DNA of 63,374 bases from positions 1-63,374 of the forward strand of contig JALWRX010000059.1 in NCBI GenBank assembly GCA_027080505.1, written 5' to 3'. Positions 32,268 through 41,138 of the stretch are shown one piece after another; position 1 is the first letter of the stretch, and each line of letters opens with the position of its first letter. A program made the translations under genes and the position numbers. The stretch is from Ghiorsea sp. Lineage in GTDB: Bacteria; Pseudomonadota; Zetaproteobacteria; Mariprofundales; Mariprofundaceae. The notes under the pieces were generated by a model that was not told the origin of the DNA, did not search any database, and worked only from the letters and a program-made list of their open reading frames with translations.

Positions 32268-32991
32268 ACAATCAGAGAAGCGAATGATTCGAGTTCAAAG
32301 TATTGATGTTCAAGTGATTAGAAAGGGCATCAAGAATTTGCATCTTGGTGTTTATCCTCCCAATGGGCATGTGCGCGTGGCAGTGCCAGAGCACATGAAT
32401 GACGAAAATGTCCGCTTAGTGATTGTCTCCAAGCTTGCTTGGATTAAGAAGCAGCAAAAGGAATTCCAAAATCAACCTCGCCAATCGGTTCGTGCTTATG
32501 TGTCGGGAGAATGTCATTACTTTTTTGGTAAGGCTTATAGATTAGAAGTTATAGAGCGGGTGGGTAAACCAGAAGTGCAAGCATGTAAGTCTGGTCAGTT
32601 GAAAATGTTTGTTAAGCCAAAACTAGAGGCTGAACAAAAAGAAAAGATTTTAAATGAATGGTATAGAAGTGAATTGAAAAAAGTTGTGCCAGAGCTTTTT
32701 GAAAAATGGACGAAACGTGTTGGTAAAGAAGCAAGCTGGAATATTCGTAAAATGAAAACCAAATGGGGCAGTTGTAACCCAGATAAAGCCAGTATTTTAT
32801 TAAACCTAGAGTTGGCGAAAAAACCTATGGAATGTTTGGAGTATATTTTGGTGCATGAACTCGTGCATCTTCATGAGCGGCATCATAATGAACGCTTTAA
32901 AAGCCTATTAGATAAGTTTTTACCGAATTGGAAGTCAAGCCGAATTATTCTAAATACCTCACCTTTAGCATTTGATAAGTGGGAATACTAA
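32260..32991 (+). CDS. YgjP-like zinc metallopeptidase (M48/DUF45)
   Basis: 243 aa. The active site HELVHLHERHHN (HExxH plus a third His) and the preceding MKTKWGSCNP segment are the YgjP/DUF45 signature. These proteins are frequent immediate neighbours of hsdR in type I loci; a regulatory proteolysis role (for example control of HsdR) is plausible but unproven. Start at 32260 overlaps hsdR; an internal ATG at 32284 is also possible. Confidence 0.9.
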   Translation: MIKQSEKRMIRVQSIDVQVIRKGIKNLHLGVYPPNGHVRVAVPEHMNDENVRLVIVSKLAWIKKQQKEFQNQPRQSVRAYVSGECHYFFGKAYRLEVIERVGKPEVQACKSGQLKMFVKPKLEAEQKEKILNEWYRSELKKVVPELFEKWTKRVGKEASWNIRKMKTKWGSCNPDKASILLNLELAKKPMECLEYILVHELVHLHERHHNERFKSLLDKFLPNWKSSRIILNTSPLAFDKWEY

Positions 32992-33010
32992 ATAATTAAG
33001 AGGGTGAATA

Positions 33011-34006
33011 ATGATTGATACAGTACTTCTTTTATTGGCGGTATTCTTTGCTGTCACAGGATTAAAGCTTTATGCGCCTAAAATTAAAGGCTGGCTTGGT
33101 GAGCAAGAAATTCGGGATATTTTATCGAGCTTGAGTAAACAGATATACACTTGTTTCCATGATGTTTTGTTACCTACCCGAGAAGATACTACACAAATTG
33201 ACCATATTGTGATCGTTGGTGACACATGCTTTGTGATTGAAACAAAAGCCTATGCAGGCTGGATATTTGGTAATGAAAAGGCAAAAACTTGGACGCAATC
33301 GTTAAACAAACACTCACGGTTTTCCTTTCAAAACCCCATTCGACAAAACTACAAACATATCAAAGCGATTGAACCGTATCTTGAAGGATTAAAGATTGTT
33401 GGTTTGGTGGTGTTTACAGAAGGGAAATTTAAGGGCAGTAGAATTGATGGTGTGCTATATAGCAAAGAGCTGAAGGCTTATATGCTAAAATACAAGGTGG
33501 ATAAAAGCTTTGACCATAGTGCTCAGGTTCATGCACTAGAACAAGCTATGATTACAGATGAAGCAGAGCATCAAGCACATGTGCGAAGGCTGCAAGGCAA
33601 GTATGGTGGTCGCTGGATAACGCCTGTTGCCAATACATTCTTAGCGACATCATTGGCTTTGGTGGTTATCTGGTTTGGTTATGACGCTAAAGCTCCATCT
33701 CAACCTTCTGCAGCAGCACAACCAAGCCAACTAGCTTTGATACATCCAAACTATACGGCTACTCAAAAGCCCACCCTTCAACCAGTGGAAAAAACAGTGC
33801 CAATGGCAAAGCCACCAGTGGTGAATGGGTTTGCGGAAGGGAAAGTGATTATACCGAGTGGCTCTGGCTTTCGTATATTGAAAGTGGGTGAACAAACGGG
33901 AGATGGCTGGGTATTAAAGGGTGCGACTACGGCAAGTGCTGAATTTTCAAATGCAATGGGGCAATCGATTAAAGTTTCCGTAAGGCAAAGAGGTGTGCAA
34001 AAATGA
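33011..34006 (+). CDS. NERD-domain membrane protein
   Basis: 331 aa. An N-terminal helix (2-22) is followed by a NERD (nuclease-related) domain: GWLGEQEIRDILSSL, TTQIDHIVIVGDTCFVIETK (D and ETK being catalytic-type residues), GWIFG. A second membrane helix near 206-226 is followed by a Pro/Ala/Gln-rich spacer and a small C-terminal domain. Membrane-tethered nuclease is the reading of the layout; activity is not demonstrated. Starts 19 bp after the peptidase gene and overlaps the WYL gene by 4 bp. Confidence 0.85.
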   Translation: MIDTVLLLLAVFFAVTGLKLYAPKIKGWLGEQEIRDILSSLSKQIYTCFHDVLLPTREDTTQIDHIVIVGDTCFVIETKAYAGWIFGNEKAKTWTQSLNKHSRFSFQNPIRQNYKHIKAIEPYLEGLKIVGLVVFTEGKFKGSRIDGVLYSKELKAYMLKYKVDKSFDHSAQVHALEQAMITDEAEHQAHVRRLQGKYGGRWITPVANTFLATSLALVVIWFGYDAKAPSQPSAAAQPSQLALIHPNYTATQKPTLQPVEKTVPMAKPPVVNGFAEGKVIIPSGSGFRILKVGEQTGDGWVLKGATTASAEFSNAMGQSIKVSVRQRGVQK

Positions 34007-35004
34007 GTGATACAGTAATGCGGCAATGGCAAATGCTTAGGCTTGTGCCAAGAAGCCCGAGTAAGATTGATACAACGAGTTTGGTGCATGCTCTAGCTTC
34101 GGAAAGCTTTGTAGTGACACAACGAACGGTACAACGGGATTTAGAAAAGTTTTCGACCATCTTTCCGCTTGAATGCGATGATAGAAGTAAGCCTTTTGGT
34201 TGGTCATGGTCTAAAGATTCTGGAACGTTGGATATTCCTGGCATGGATTCGCACACAGCCTTGGCATTTTATTTGGCTGAGCAGCACCTAGAACCTATTT
34301 TGCCTCATGAAACGGTTAGTCATCTATTACCACATTTTAAAACGGCTAAGAAGGTGCTTAATGAACTTCAATCGAATAGTGGTGCAACATCATGGGCAAA
34401 TAAAGTGCGCGTGGTACGACAGGGACCAGATTTATCAACGCCAGAAGTACTACATGATGTACAAAGTGCAGTGTATAGCGCACTACTTTTGAACCGTAGG
34501 CTACAAATCACTTATAAACCGCGAGGATCAAAAAAAGGAAAAGACTACGCCGTTTCGCCGCTTGGTTTGGTGTTGAAGAACGGTATCTTTTATTTGCCAT
34601 GTACGATAGATGACTATCAAGACGTGCGATTATTGACCATGCATAGAATCTTATCTGCAATAAAGCTAGATATACCGTCTGAAAGACCAAAAGATTTTGA
34701 TTTGGATGCTTACATTGCTTCGGGAGAGCTTAGCTTCCAAATTGGTGATAAAATCAATCTTAAAGCTATTATTGGCAAGGATGTGGCATTCCATTTGGGT
34801 GAACGCAAGCTTTGCCCTAAACAAACATTACAAGAGCAGGGTGATGGTACATTCTTGCTTAAAGCCACTGTAAACGATACCTCTGAACTTCGCTTTTGGT
34901 TGCGCGGTTATGATGAGCAGATTGAAGTGCTTGAGCCTAAGTTCCTGCGGGAAGATTTATATCAAAGTGCCAAGGCACAAATCAAGAAATACGAACGAAC
35001 ATAG
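34003..35004 (+). CDS. WYL-domain transcriptional regulator
   Basis: 333 aa. The N-terminal winged helix contains SFVVTQRTVQRDLEKFSTIF; the middle WYL domain has LQITYKPRGSKKGKDYAVSP and LGLVLKNGIFYLPC; a WCX-like C-terminal domain follows (ELRFWLRGYDEQIEVLEP). WYL proteins of the BrxR/CapW kind repress defence genes, and respond to a nucleic-acid or nucleotide ligand. As the last gene of the restriction cluster it may control that cluster, and could also be the factor that reads the palindromes in the CRISPR locus; the latter is speculation. Confidence 0.86.
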   Translation: MSDTVMRQWQMLRLVPRSPSKIDTTSLVHALASESFVVTQRTVQRDLEKFSTIFPLECDDRSKPFGWSWSKDSGTLDIPGMDSHTALAFYLAEQHLEPILPHETVSHLLPHFKTAKKVLNELQSNSGATSWANKVRVVRQGPDLSTPEVLHDVQSAVYSALLLNRRLQITYKPRGSKKGKDYAVSPLGLVLKNGIFYLPCTIDDYQDVRLLTMHRILSAIKLDIPSERPKDFDLDAYIASGELSFQIGDKINLKAIIGKDVAFHLGERKLCPKQTLQEQGDGTFLLKATVNDTSELRFWLRGYDEQIEVLEPKFLREDLYQSAKAQIKKYERT

Positions 35005-35074
35005 CTAACCCACCCATAAGTGTCTGCATTTATAATGTAGTGGCTAAGTCAAACTAGACACTAAAGAGAGACTT

Positions 35075-36295
35075 TTATGTGGCAGTAAGTAGAGGGTATT
35101 GAAACTTAACTTTAAGTGTTTCTTTTTTTAGTGAGCTTGCAGGACTTAGTGTTTGATTACCAAAGCGAGTGTTGATGTCATCCATCACTTTGGTTAATGC
35201 GAGTTGTTTGCTGGTTTGTACTGATGTAAATAAATTGCCTTGTTGCGCATCAGGTTGGAGTGATGATGAAATCACTCCACATGCTCTGTATTCAGTATTA
35301 TCTTTAAAAATATGGTTGAAGATGACTTTTACAATATGATTAATGCGGCTGTAATCATTGGTTGCAGTGATGCGGACGTTCTTACCAACTGATTCAAATG
35401 ATTTGAGACGTAAAAATACGCTAATAAAAGAGGTGGTTAGGTTTTGCCTTATAAGCTCAGTTGCAACTCTGGTTGTGTGGTAGCTTATATGAGACCTAAT
35501 GAGTTGTTTGTTACTTGTTACAACGCCTAAGCTTGCAGTTCTAGCAATGCTCTTGGGCATAGGTGAGTTTAATTCTAATTTGAACACTGGTGTACCATTA
35601 AGCTCATGCCATATATCCATGCCGACTTTACCCAAAGTGAAATCAATACGTTCTTTAGGATTATTAGCAAAATCATAAGCGGTATGAATATTTAATTTCT
35701 TCATAAGTTGCTGCCTGCTTTTGCCAATACCTGGCACATCTCCAATAGGAACTTCACGCAAAAAGTTGGTAATACGGCGACCTGGTATAACAGAGGTGCC
35801 GTTGGGTTTGTTCATTTCGGATGCGATTTTGGCGAGGATACGCGTGGTGGAAATGCCCACGGACACAGTGATTCCCACTTCTTGATATATGCTTTCGCGG
35901 ATGTGATCTGCAATACCTTGGTATGATTTGCCCCACATAGAGCGGATACCATTCATATCAATAAAGCCCTCATCGATAGAATACATTTCAATTTCTGGGC
36001 TATATCTACGTAAAACCGAAAACATCTTGTCTGATATTAAGCCATAATATCTAAAGTCAGCAGAAAGGTAATGGGCATGTGGCATAAGTTTTTTTGCATC
36101 CCAAATAGGCATGCCTGTTTTAATGCCTATGGCTTTAGCATCATAAGTCTTAGCGATAATACATGCATTTTGGCTTGATAAGATGCATACAGGTTTCCCC
36201 TTCAAATCTGGTCTACGTGTAAGCTCACAGGCTGCAAAGAAGCAATCTGCATCAACGTGAGCAATGGCATTGTACCAGTTGCTGCGCTGTTTCAA
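35075..36295 (-). CDS. umuC: DNA polymerase V catalytic subunit UmuC (Y-family)
   Basis: 406 aa. The palm motif HVDADCFFAACE, then the catalytic SIDEGFIDM (D and E), and VSVGISTTRILAKIASEMNK with the helix-hairpin-helix GDVPGIGKSRQQ are those of UmuC/DinB polymerases; LGKVGMDIWHELNG is typical. It performs error-prone translesion synthesis during the SOS response. Its start overlaps the stop of the LexA/UmuD-like gene by 4 bp. Mobile elements often carry such a pair. Confidence 0.95.
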   Translation of the reverse strand: MKQRSNWYNAIAHVDADCFFAACELTRRPDLKGKPVCILSSQNACIIAKTYDAKAIGIKTGMPIWDAKKLMPHAHYLSADFRYYGLISDKMFSVLRRYSPEIEMYSIDEGFIDMNGIRSMWGKSYQGIADHIRESIYQEVGITVSVGISTTRILAKIASEMNKPNGTSVIPGRRITNFLREVPIGDVPGIGKSRQQLMKKLNIHTAYDFANNPKERIDFTLGKVGMDIWHELNGTPVFKLELNSPMPKSIARTASLGVVTSNKQLIRSHISYHTTRVATELIRQNLTTSFISVFLRLKSFESVGKNVRITATNDYSRINHIVKVIFNHIFKDNTEYRACGVISSSLQPDAQQGNLFTSVQTSKQLALTKVMDDINTRFGNQTLSPASSLKKETLKVKFQYPLLTAT

Positions 36296-36867
36296 TGTGT
36301 TTTACGAAATAGGCCAACCATTTGACCGTAGATCTCTAATGCTGATTCGGGGTGAATGGTAGGGAAAGCATCATTGGCTGGTTCTAAATACATGCCTTGC
36401 TCATTTTTACGTAAATACTTAACTGTAAACTCACCATCAATCATAGCTACAACAATACTATCGAGGTCTGGGTTGGCTTTACGCTCAACCACCAAAATAT
36501 CACCATCATTAATGCCTGCACCTACCATGGATTCACCACTAACTGTAACAAGAACTGTTGATGAAGGGTGTTCAACCAAGTATTCATCAATGGTCATACT
36601 ATCAGCCACAAGTTCTGTGGCAGGGCTAGCAAAGCCAGCGGGTACAACACCCACGATAGACCGAGCAAAGAAATTGTTTTCAGGTACAGTGCGCCCATCA
36701 GGAGCTTTGCCTAAATATCCTGCGAAGACCATACGTTCAATAAATTTAGATGCACTTCGTTTAGACATGCCAATCATATCTGCAATTTGAGAGTGAGATG
36801 GAATAATGCGATATAGGGCATAATAATCTTGAAGTTTAGCTAGATGTTCATGGTCTCTTTTTTGCAT
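36292..36867 (-). CDS. LexA/UmuD-like S24 self-cleaving regulator
   Basis: 191 aa. An N-terminal winged helix (IIPSHSQIADMIGMSKRSAS) precedes an S24 domain: cleavage site PAGF (Ala77-Gly78), Ser113 in SGESMVG and Lys150 in EFTVKYL, all catalytic elements present. UmuD itself lacks the DNA-binding part, so this is LexA-like, yet paired with umuC; it may be both the repressor and the pol V accessory subunit after RecA-stimulated cleavage. A perfect GTATCC/GGATAC palindrome 13 bp upstream is a likely self-operator. Confidence 0.87.
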   Translation of the reverse strand: MQKRDHEHLAKLQDYYALYRIIPSHSQIADMIGMSKRSASKFIERMVFAGYLGKAPDGRTVPENNFFARSIVGVVPAGFASPATELVADSMTIDEYLVEHPSSTVLVTVSGESMVGAGINDGDILVVERKANPDLDSIVVAMIDGEFTVKYLRKNEQGMYLEPANDAFPTIHPESALEIYGQMVGLFRKTH

Positions 36868-36879
36868 AAGCGAACATTA

Positions 36880-36895
36880 GTATCCGATTGGATAC
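36880..36895 (-). promoter_or_regulatory. Operator candidate GTATCC-GATT-GGATAC
   Basis: A perfect 6-bp inverted repeat with a 4-nt centre, 13 bp before the start of the LexA-like gene. Autorepression by that protein is the simplest reading. It differs from the gammaproteobacterial LexA box. Confidence 0.5.
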
Positions 36896-36959
36896 ATGGC
36901 AGCATATTTATAAAGTAAGCAGAAAAAATTGAGGATTTGGTTGGCAACTATTTGTTTAT

Positions 36960-36971
36960 TAGCCAGCTAGA
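36960..36971. repeat. TAGCCAGCTAGA site 1
   Basis: Twelve bases identical to 37967-37978 and lying 32 bp before the unknown 313-aa gene, which is therefore bracketed by direct copies. Related GGCTAGA/TCTAGCC arms occur at 43319-43352. Confidence 0.45.
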
Positions 36972-37003
36972 CAAGCTTAATTTAAAGGCTATAGTTCTTT
37001 TTT

Positions 37004-37945
37004 ATGAAGAAGTTAATTTTTAAGAAAATTGAAGCTAAGCTCAAAAATGTTCTTGAAAGCGACCATATTGACTGGATACAGGTTGGAAGGGTACTGTCAG
37101 ATGTTAAAGAACATAACTATTGGTCTATTAATTTTGGCTCGTTTTCAAAGTGGCTGGAGTCATGGGGAAAGGAGGTTAACCTTTGTAAGGCTACGCTTTG
37201 GCGATATATAACGGCTCAAAAAAAATATGAAAGGTTGCGAGCTGAAGCTTCAAAGTTCGGATATAATTTTGAAGTGATTGAGGATCTAAAATCTCCAATT
37301 AGCCCAGAAGGTATAGAAATTTTTGATAAACTATCACGTATTCTTAAAGAGAATGAAGTCTATGAGATGATGAATAGATTTATTGATGGCGAGATTACTC
37401 GAAAAGAGTTGCGAGAAAAGTGGAATGTATTTAAGCCAGCTTTAGAACAGAAAGCATCTCATGGATTATTTGGGGAATCCATAGTCTTAGATGCTTTACG
37501 TTTAAACAGTAATGAGTGGTTGAGAAAAGATAAAGCCGAATACAAAAAAGGAAAGGTTATTTATCGAGTACCAAGTTTTTCTAAGTTCTTTCAGAGTGTG
37601 ACGGTAACCAACCCGATACACAATCAGCATTATGTGTTAGATGCAATATTAGCTTTACAAGAAATGAGTAATGAGCCGTTACATATTCACGGGGTAGCGA
37701 TAGTAAGTCAAAATTTACTGGAATATGAGAGGTTTGAAGCCTATCGCAAATACTGTAATGCTCTTTGGATTGCTGCACCTAGAGGAGTTGCTGAAGATAT
37801 TAATGTGAAAATTCCTCAGGGGGTAGGGTTAATATCAGTAAATAATAAGGAAATTGAAATTATTATTGCTGCCGAGGTCAATCATTCGCCCGAATTTTTG
37901 GTTGAAACATTAAAGGAACTTTTGACTCGCTGGAAGACAGCATAA
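37004..37945 (+). CDS. Unknown 313-aa protein linked to the recombinase module
   Basis: Not recognised. The N-terminal third is helical and basic with a sequence like NLCKATLWRYITAQKKYERL that could be a DNA-binding helix pair. The C-terminal half has alternating strand/helix character (VLDAILALQEMSNEPLHIHG, VAIVSQNLLEYERFEAYRKY, WIAAPRGVAEDINVKIPQGV), suggestive of an alpha/beta nuclease-like or restriction-like fold, but no clear catalytic set can be claimed. There is no strong ribosome binding site. It is bracketed by TAGCCAGCTAGA repeats and followed by the three recombinase-type genes on the same strand. Confidence 0.62.
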   Translation: MKKLIFKKIEAKLKNVLESDHIDWIQVGRVLSDVKEHNYWSINFGSFSKWLESWGKEVNLCKATLWRYITAQKKYERLRAEASKFGYNFEVIEDLKSPISPEGIEIFDKLSRILKENEVYEMMNRFIDGEITRKELREKWNVFKPALEQKASHGLFGESIVLDALRLNSNEWLRKDKAEYKKGKVIYRVPSFSKFFQSVTVTNPIHNQHYVLDAILALQEMSNEPLHIHGVAIVSQNLLEYERFEAYRKYCNALWIAAPRGVAEDINVKIPQGVGLISVNNKEIEIIIAAEVNHSPEFLVETLKELLTRWKTA

Positions 37946-37964
37946 ATATTTGGGTCTATTTAAG

Positions 37965-37978
37965 TCTAGCCAGCTAGA
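37965..37978. repeat. TCTAGCCAGCTAGA site 2
   Basis: A 14-bp near-palindrome (TCTAGC/GCTAGA with CA in the centre), 20 bp after the 313-aa gene and 130 bp before the recombinase trio. Shares 12 bases with site 1. Confidence 0.45.
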
Positions 37979-38106
37979 TATTATATAAATCAAAAGAGAG
38001 TATGAGCGAGAAAAAATAAATACGTTGTTTGAGAAGGTGTTGATGAAAAGCTAAGACTTTTTTATTTAATTAGTGACAGCTATAAGATTAATTTATGGAG
38101 AAATAT

Positions 38107-38685
38107 ATGAGTGATTGCAACTGTATCGAAATAATTAGATATGAGAAACTAAAGATTCATCCTGCAATTTTTGAGATAATATCGCTGGAGCAACTAGATT
38201 ATCTTATGCAGGATAATATGACGATTTTTGCATATAAAAGTGAAGCACAGAATTTAATTCAAGTGGTCAGAAAAAAAGGAACTCGAAAGTACAGTCAACT
38301 CTTAGTGGTTAGGGGGATTGGAACTTATTTTGCCCATAAAAGGCTACTCGAAATGGGAGAAGTATCATACCCGAAGGTGATTGAGGTAGCGGAACCAGTT
38401 ACGACTCAAAAGGTTCAAGAAATGTTTTTTCTTGAAATGACAGCACTAAAAAGGTCACCAGCAGCACATGGAGTCGTAGCACTTATTTATAAACGAATTA
38501 CAGATGCTAGGAAGCAGAGTCACTCCCCTTCATTGTTTGAACCACATATCAAAGATATTACACATTCTAGATCAAGAACTTTACGCGATATTTCGGGGTA
38601 TGATGGTAGAGCTTTTAACAATGCGTTAAAAAAAGAGAAAGTTCCTGATTCATTATTGCGGGACTTGAAAAAGTGGAAGGAATAA
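38107..38685 (+). CDS. First gene of a recombinase trio; unknown 192-aa protein
   Basis: 192 aa from ATG 38107, with TGGAG at 7 nt (an ATG at 38095 overlaps that site and is less likely). Helical, basic at the C-terminus, with RSRTLRDISGYDGRAFNNAL as a possible helix-turn-helix. No family recognised. Its stop overlaps the start of the 817-aa gene by one base, so it belongs to the same operon. In other three-gene integrase modules a small third partner accompanies two large proteins; equivalence is inferred from layout only. Confidence 0.6.
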   Translation: MSDCNCIEIIRYEKLKIHPAIFEIISLEQLDYLMQDNMTIFAYKSEAQNLIQVVRKKGTRKYSQLLVVRGIGTYFAHKRLLEMGEVSYPKVIEVAEPVTTQKVQEMFFLEMTALKRSPAAHGVVALIYKRITDARKQSHSPSLFEPHIKDITHSRSRTLRDISGYDGRAFNNALKKEKVPDSLLRDLKKWKE

Positions 38686-41138
38686 TGTCTGGTATCCTTC
38701 AAGAACTTAGAGAACTAAAAAAATTTTATGGGTGTGATACAGAAGGAGAACATAGTCTTTCCAGAAGCATATTTTCATCACAAGAAAAATTTACATCTGG
38801 TGTATTACATTTGATTAATTGTCCACCAAGTGGTGATGGCTTGTATTATATGAATCCTGTAGTTGATCATCTTTTAAATGCTTACCAAACTAAGGTTGGT
38901 AAGAAGTTATCTAATGATTTTATAAAGGTATATGAAAGTTTTTGGGACAATATTTTTTCATTTCATGAGTCAAGCGGAAACGAACATATAAAGTTGAGGC
39001 GACCATCAGTTCGTGGGGTCAATGCGACACACCCTTTATATACCTTTTTATTTAGAGTTAGTGCACATGGTGGCGCAATAGAAATTGAAAATCAGGGTAT
39101 GTTACAAACATTCAAAAGTTATTCTCCATTTCTGCTTAAAAGAATTTATTTGCTTCGTCATGATCATAGTAAAAGGTATATTGCCAGACTAGGTCTTATT
39201 GCAAGGAAATTAATAGTAAGCAGAGATAGTTTAAGCATTGAAGATTATTTTTCACCTACAGATGATGAGATTAGCCTTCTTGCTCATGATGCATTGAAAA
39301 TGAAGAAAATTCTGTTTTCAGATGAGGATAAGACGTTTGTCTTTGACTTGTTGTTCAGAGGCTATCGTCGTGAGGTTACGCAAGGGCATTCAAGGAAGGT
39401 TGGAAGAGTACAAAAGCGTTGGTTACTTTATGAAAACCAGATTGTTGTAAATGTTGATTTAGAACGTATACCCTATGCTGCAAAAGATAAATATTTCGAT
39501 GTCACCTCTAAGCGTAAAAAAATTTTAATGCAAGAGGTATCTCTTTTAAAAAAGGGGGGGCAAGTTGATGTAAATGCTCAAGGCGAATCAATAGAGGATT
39601 ATTTAGGCGAAGAGAGCATTCTATTTCCTGCTGAGTTCTTTTTAGATCCTTGGTTCTCACAGAGAAATGCGAAACAAAAATTTGAGAGCCTAGTTCAGGA
39701 AACCAAGGTTATGCCATGGCATAAAGACTGTATATCGAAGCATAAGATTAGAAATATACTTGAAAATATGGCTACTGAAATATGGCAGGTTCAAGTTATT
39801 ATATATTTTGCAATCTTTCTGGGAAAGAGGGAAAAGGAACTAAAGAAGATTTACTTTAATCGCAGGAATAGCCATTTACCAGTTAACTTGAATCCAGAGA
39901 GCCAAACACGATCCAAAGGTGTTAATTATGACTATAAGAAAAATATTTTGTGGTCATATTCAAGTTACGGATCAAGGGATGAGGAAAGGTTTTGTCAAGT
40001 TGATGATTATCAAATAATAAGATTGCCTCAGTTTTTTTCTCAACTTATTACAGAGGGAAGAGAAACTTGTCCTTTGTTTGCTAAAGAACACTTTCAAGCG
40101 ACTAAAGAATTCTTGCAAAGGTTTGGCCGTGATGGCTTAGGGCCAATAACTATTGCAAGGTTAGCGAAGACATTTAAAGCATACTTTGTTCATTCATATG
40201 GGCTGCCGCAGTTATATGCTGATATTCTAGCGGGTGTGAATACTTATTATTTAGAAAACCAACACTATTATGTTACCTTGAATAGCAGTCATTATAATCA
40301 AGAGTGGCAAGAATTAATTTGTTCGTTTATGTCAGAATTTAAGGGAAGTTCACTTTTTGATATGCCCGTTTCTTTGGATAATTTATTTAAGGCTGATGAA
40401 AAAGTGTTGAGTAATAACGAGGTTACGATTGGGGCAACAAACACACCAACAACTGATGCATTAAAAAAACACTTCAGCCTATTATATAAATCATTTCCTC
40501 ATGATAGAGAATCACTGTTAAAGGGTAGTGATGACCAATGGAATTCTTATATTGCATACTTGTATGGACTTTTTTTAGTGTGTACGGGACAACGTCCATT
40601 AAGAGACCCTATTCCTGATAAAAGGGAGTTGTTAATTGAAAAAAATGCCATTCATATAATGGATAAAAACTCTACTTTTCACCGTGAAGAAAGGTGTGTG
40701 CCGATACCTGAAATATTGACAAAATCTTTAAGGTGCCATCTGCAGTTATTACTACCTGTATGGAGAAGGAAAATTATAAACGAAGGGATATATTCAATAG
40801 AAAATTTGCATTGTTTTTTTCCAATTTTGAATAAAGAGACAAAAAGCGTGGAATCATCTAGTTCAAAGAACATTGATAAGAATACTAACTTTACGAAAGA
40901 TTCTAATTATTTTTATCACATACGAAATGGCTACAGGCATTATTATTTAAGCTGTTTGCATAATAGTGGCGAAAACATGGCTGATATTGATTGGGTTTCA
41001 GGGCATAGGCGAAGAGGAATGGAACACGAGCACGTACTTAGTCCTATAAGTTGGTTAGAGTCTAAAACGAGAGTCTTAAAAATCCAAGATAAAATCATTA
41101 AAGATTTGAATTTAAAAATAGTGGTTAACGATGTGTAA
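38685..41138 (+). CDS. Large recombinase-like protein (degenerate tyrosine recombinase candidate)
   Basis: 817 aa from ATG 38685 (AAGGAA upstream). The C-terminal 300 residues keep the order of a tyrosine recombinase: LFLVCTGQRPLRDPIP where box I arginine would be, then FYHIRNGYRHYYLSCLH for the HxxR region, and WVSGHRRRGMEHEHVLSPIS for the H/W region; a clear nucleophilic tyrosine is missing (no Y in the last motif). The N-terminal 500 residues are unlike known integrases. It may be a catalytically impaired partner of the next protein. Overlaps the next gene by 8 bp. Confidence 0.62.
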   Translation: MSGILQELRELKKFYGCDTEGEHSLSRSIFSSQEKFTSGVLHLINCPPSGDGLYYMNPVVDHLLNAYQTKVGKKLSNDFIKVYESFWDNIFSFHESSGNEHIKLRRPSVRGVNATHPLYTFLFRVSAHGGAIEIENQGMLQTFKSYSPFLLKRIYLLRHDHSKRYIARLGLIARKLIVSRDSLSIEDYFSPTDDEISLLAHDALKMKKILFSDEDKTFVFDLLFRGYRREVTQGHSRKVGRVQKRWLLYENQIVVNVDLERIPYAAKDKYFDVTSKRKKILMQEVSLLKKGGQVDVNAQGESIEDYLGEESILFPAEFFLDPWFSQRNAKQKFESLVQETKVMPWHKDCISKHKIRNILENMATEIWQVQVIIYFAIFLGKREKELKKIYFNRRNSHLPVNLNPESQTRSKGVNYDYKKNILWSYSSYGSRDEERFCQVDDYQIIRLPQFFSQLITEGRETCPLFAKEHFQATKEFLQRFGRDGLGPITIARLAKTFKAYFVHSYGLPQLYADILAGVNTYYLENQHYYVTLNSSHYNQEWQELICSFMSEFKGSSLFDMPVSLDNLFKADEKVLSNNEVTIGATNTPTTDALKKHFSLLYKSFPHDRESLLKGSDDQWNSYIAYLYGLFLVCTGQRPLRDPIPDKRELLIEKNAIHIMDKNSTFHREERCVPIPEILTKSLRCHLQLLLPVWRRKIINEGIYSIENLHCFFPILNKETKSVESSSSKNIDKNTNFTKDSNYFYHIRNGYRHYYLSCLHNSGENMADIDWVSGHRRRGMEHEHVLSPISWLESKTRVLKIQDKIIKDLNLKIVVNDV

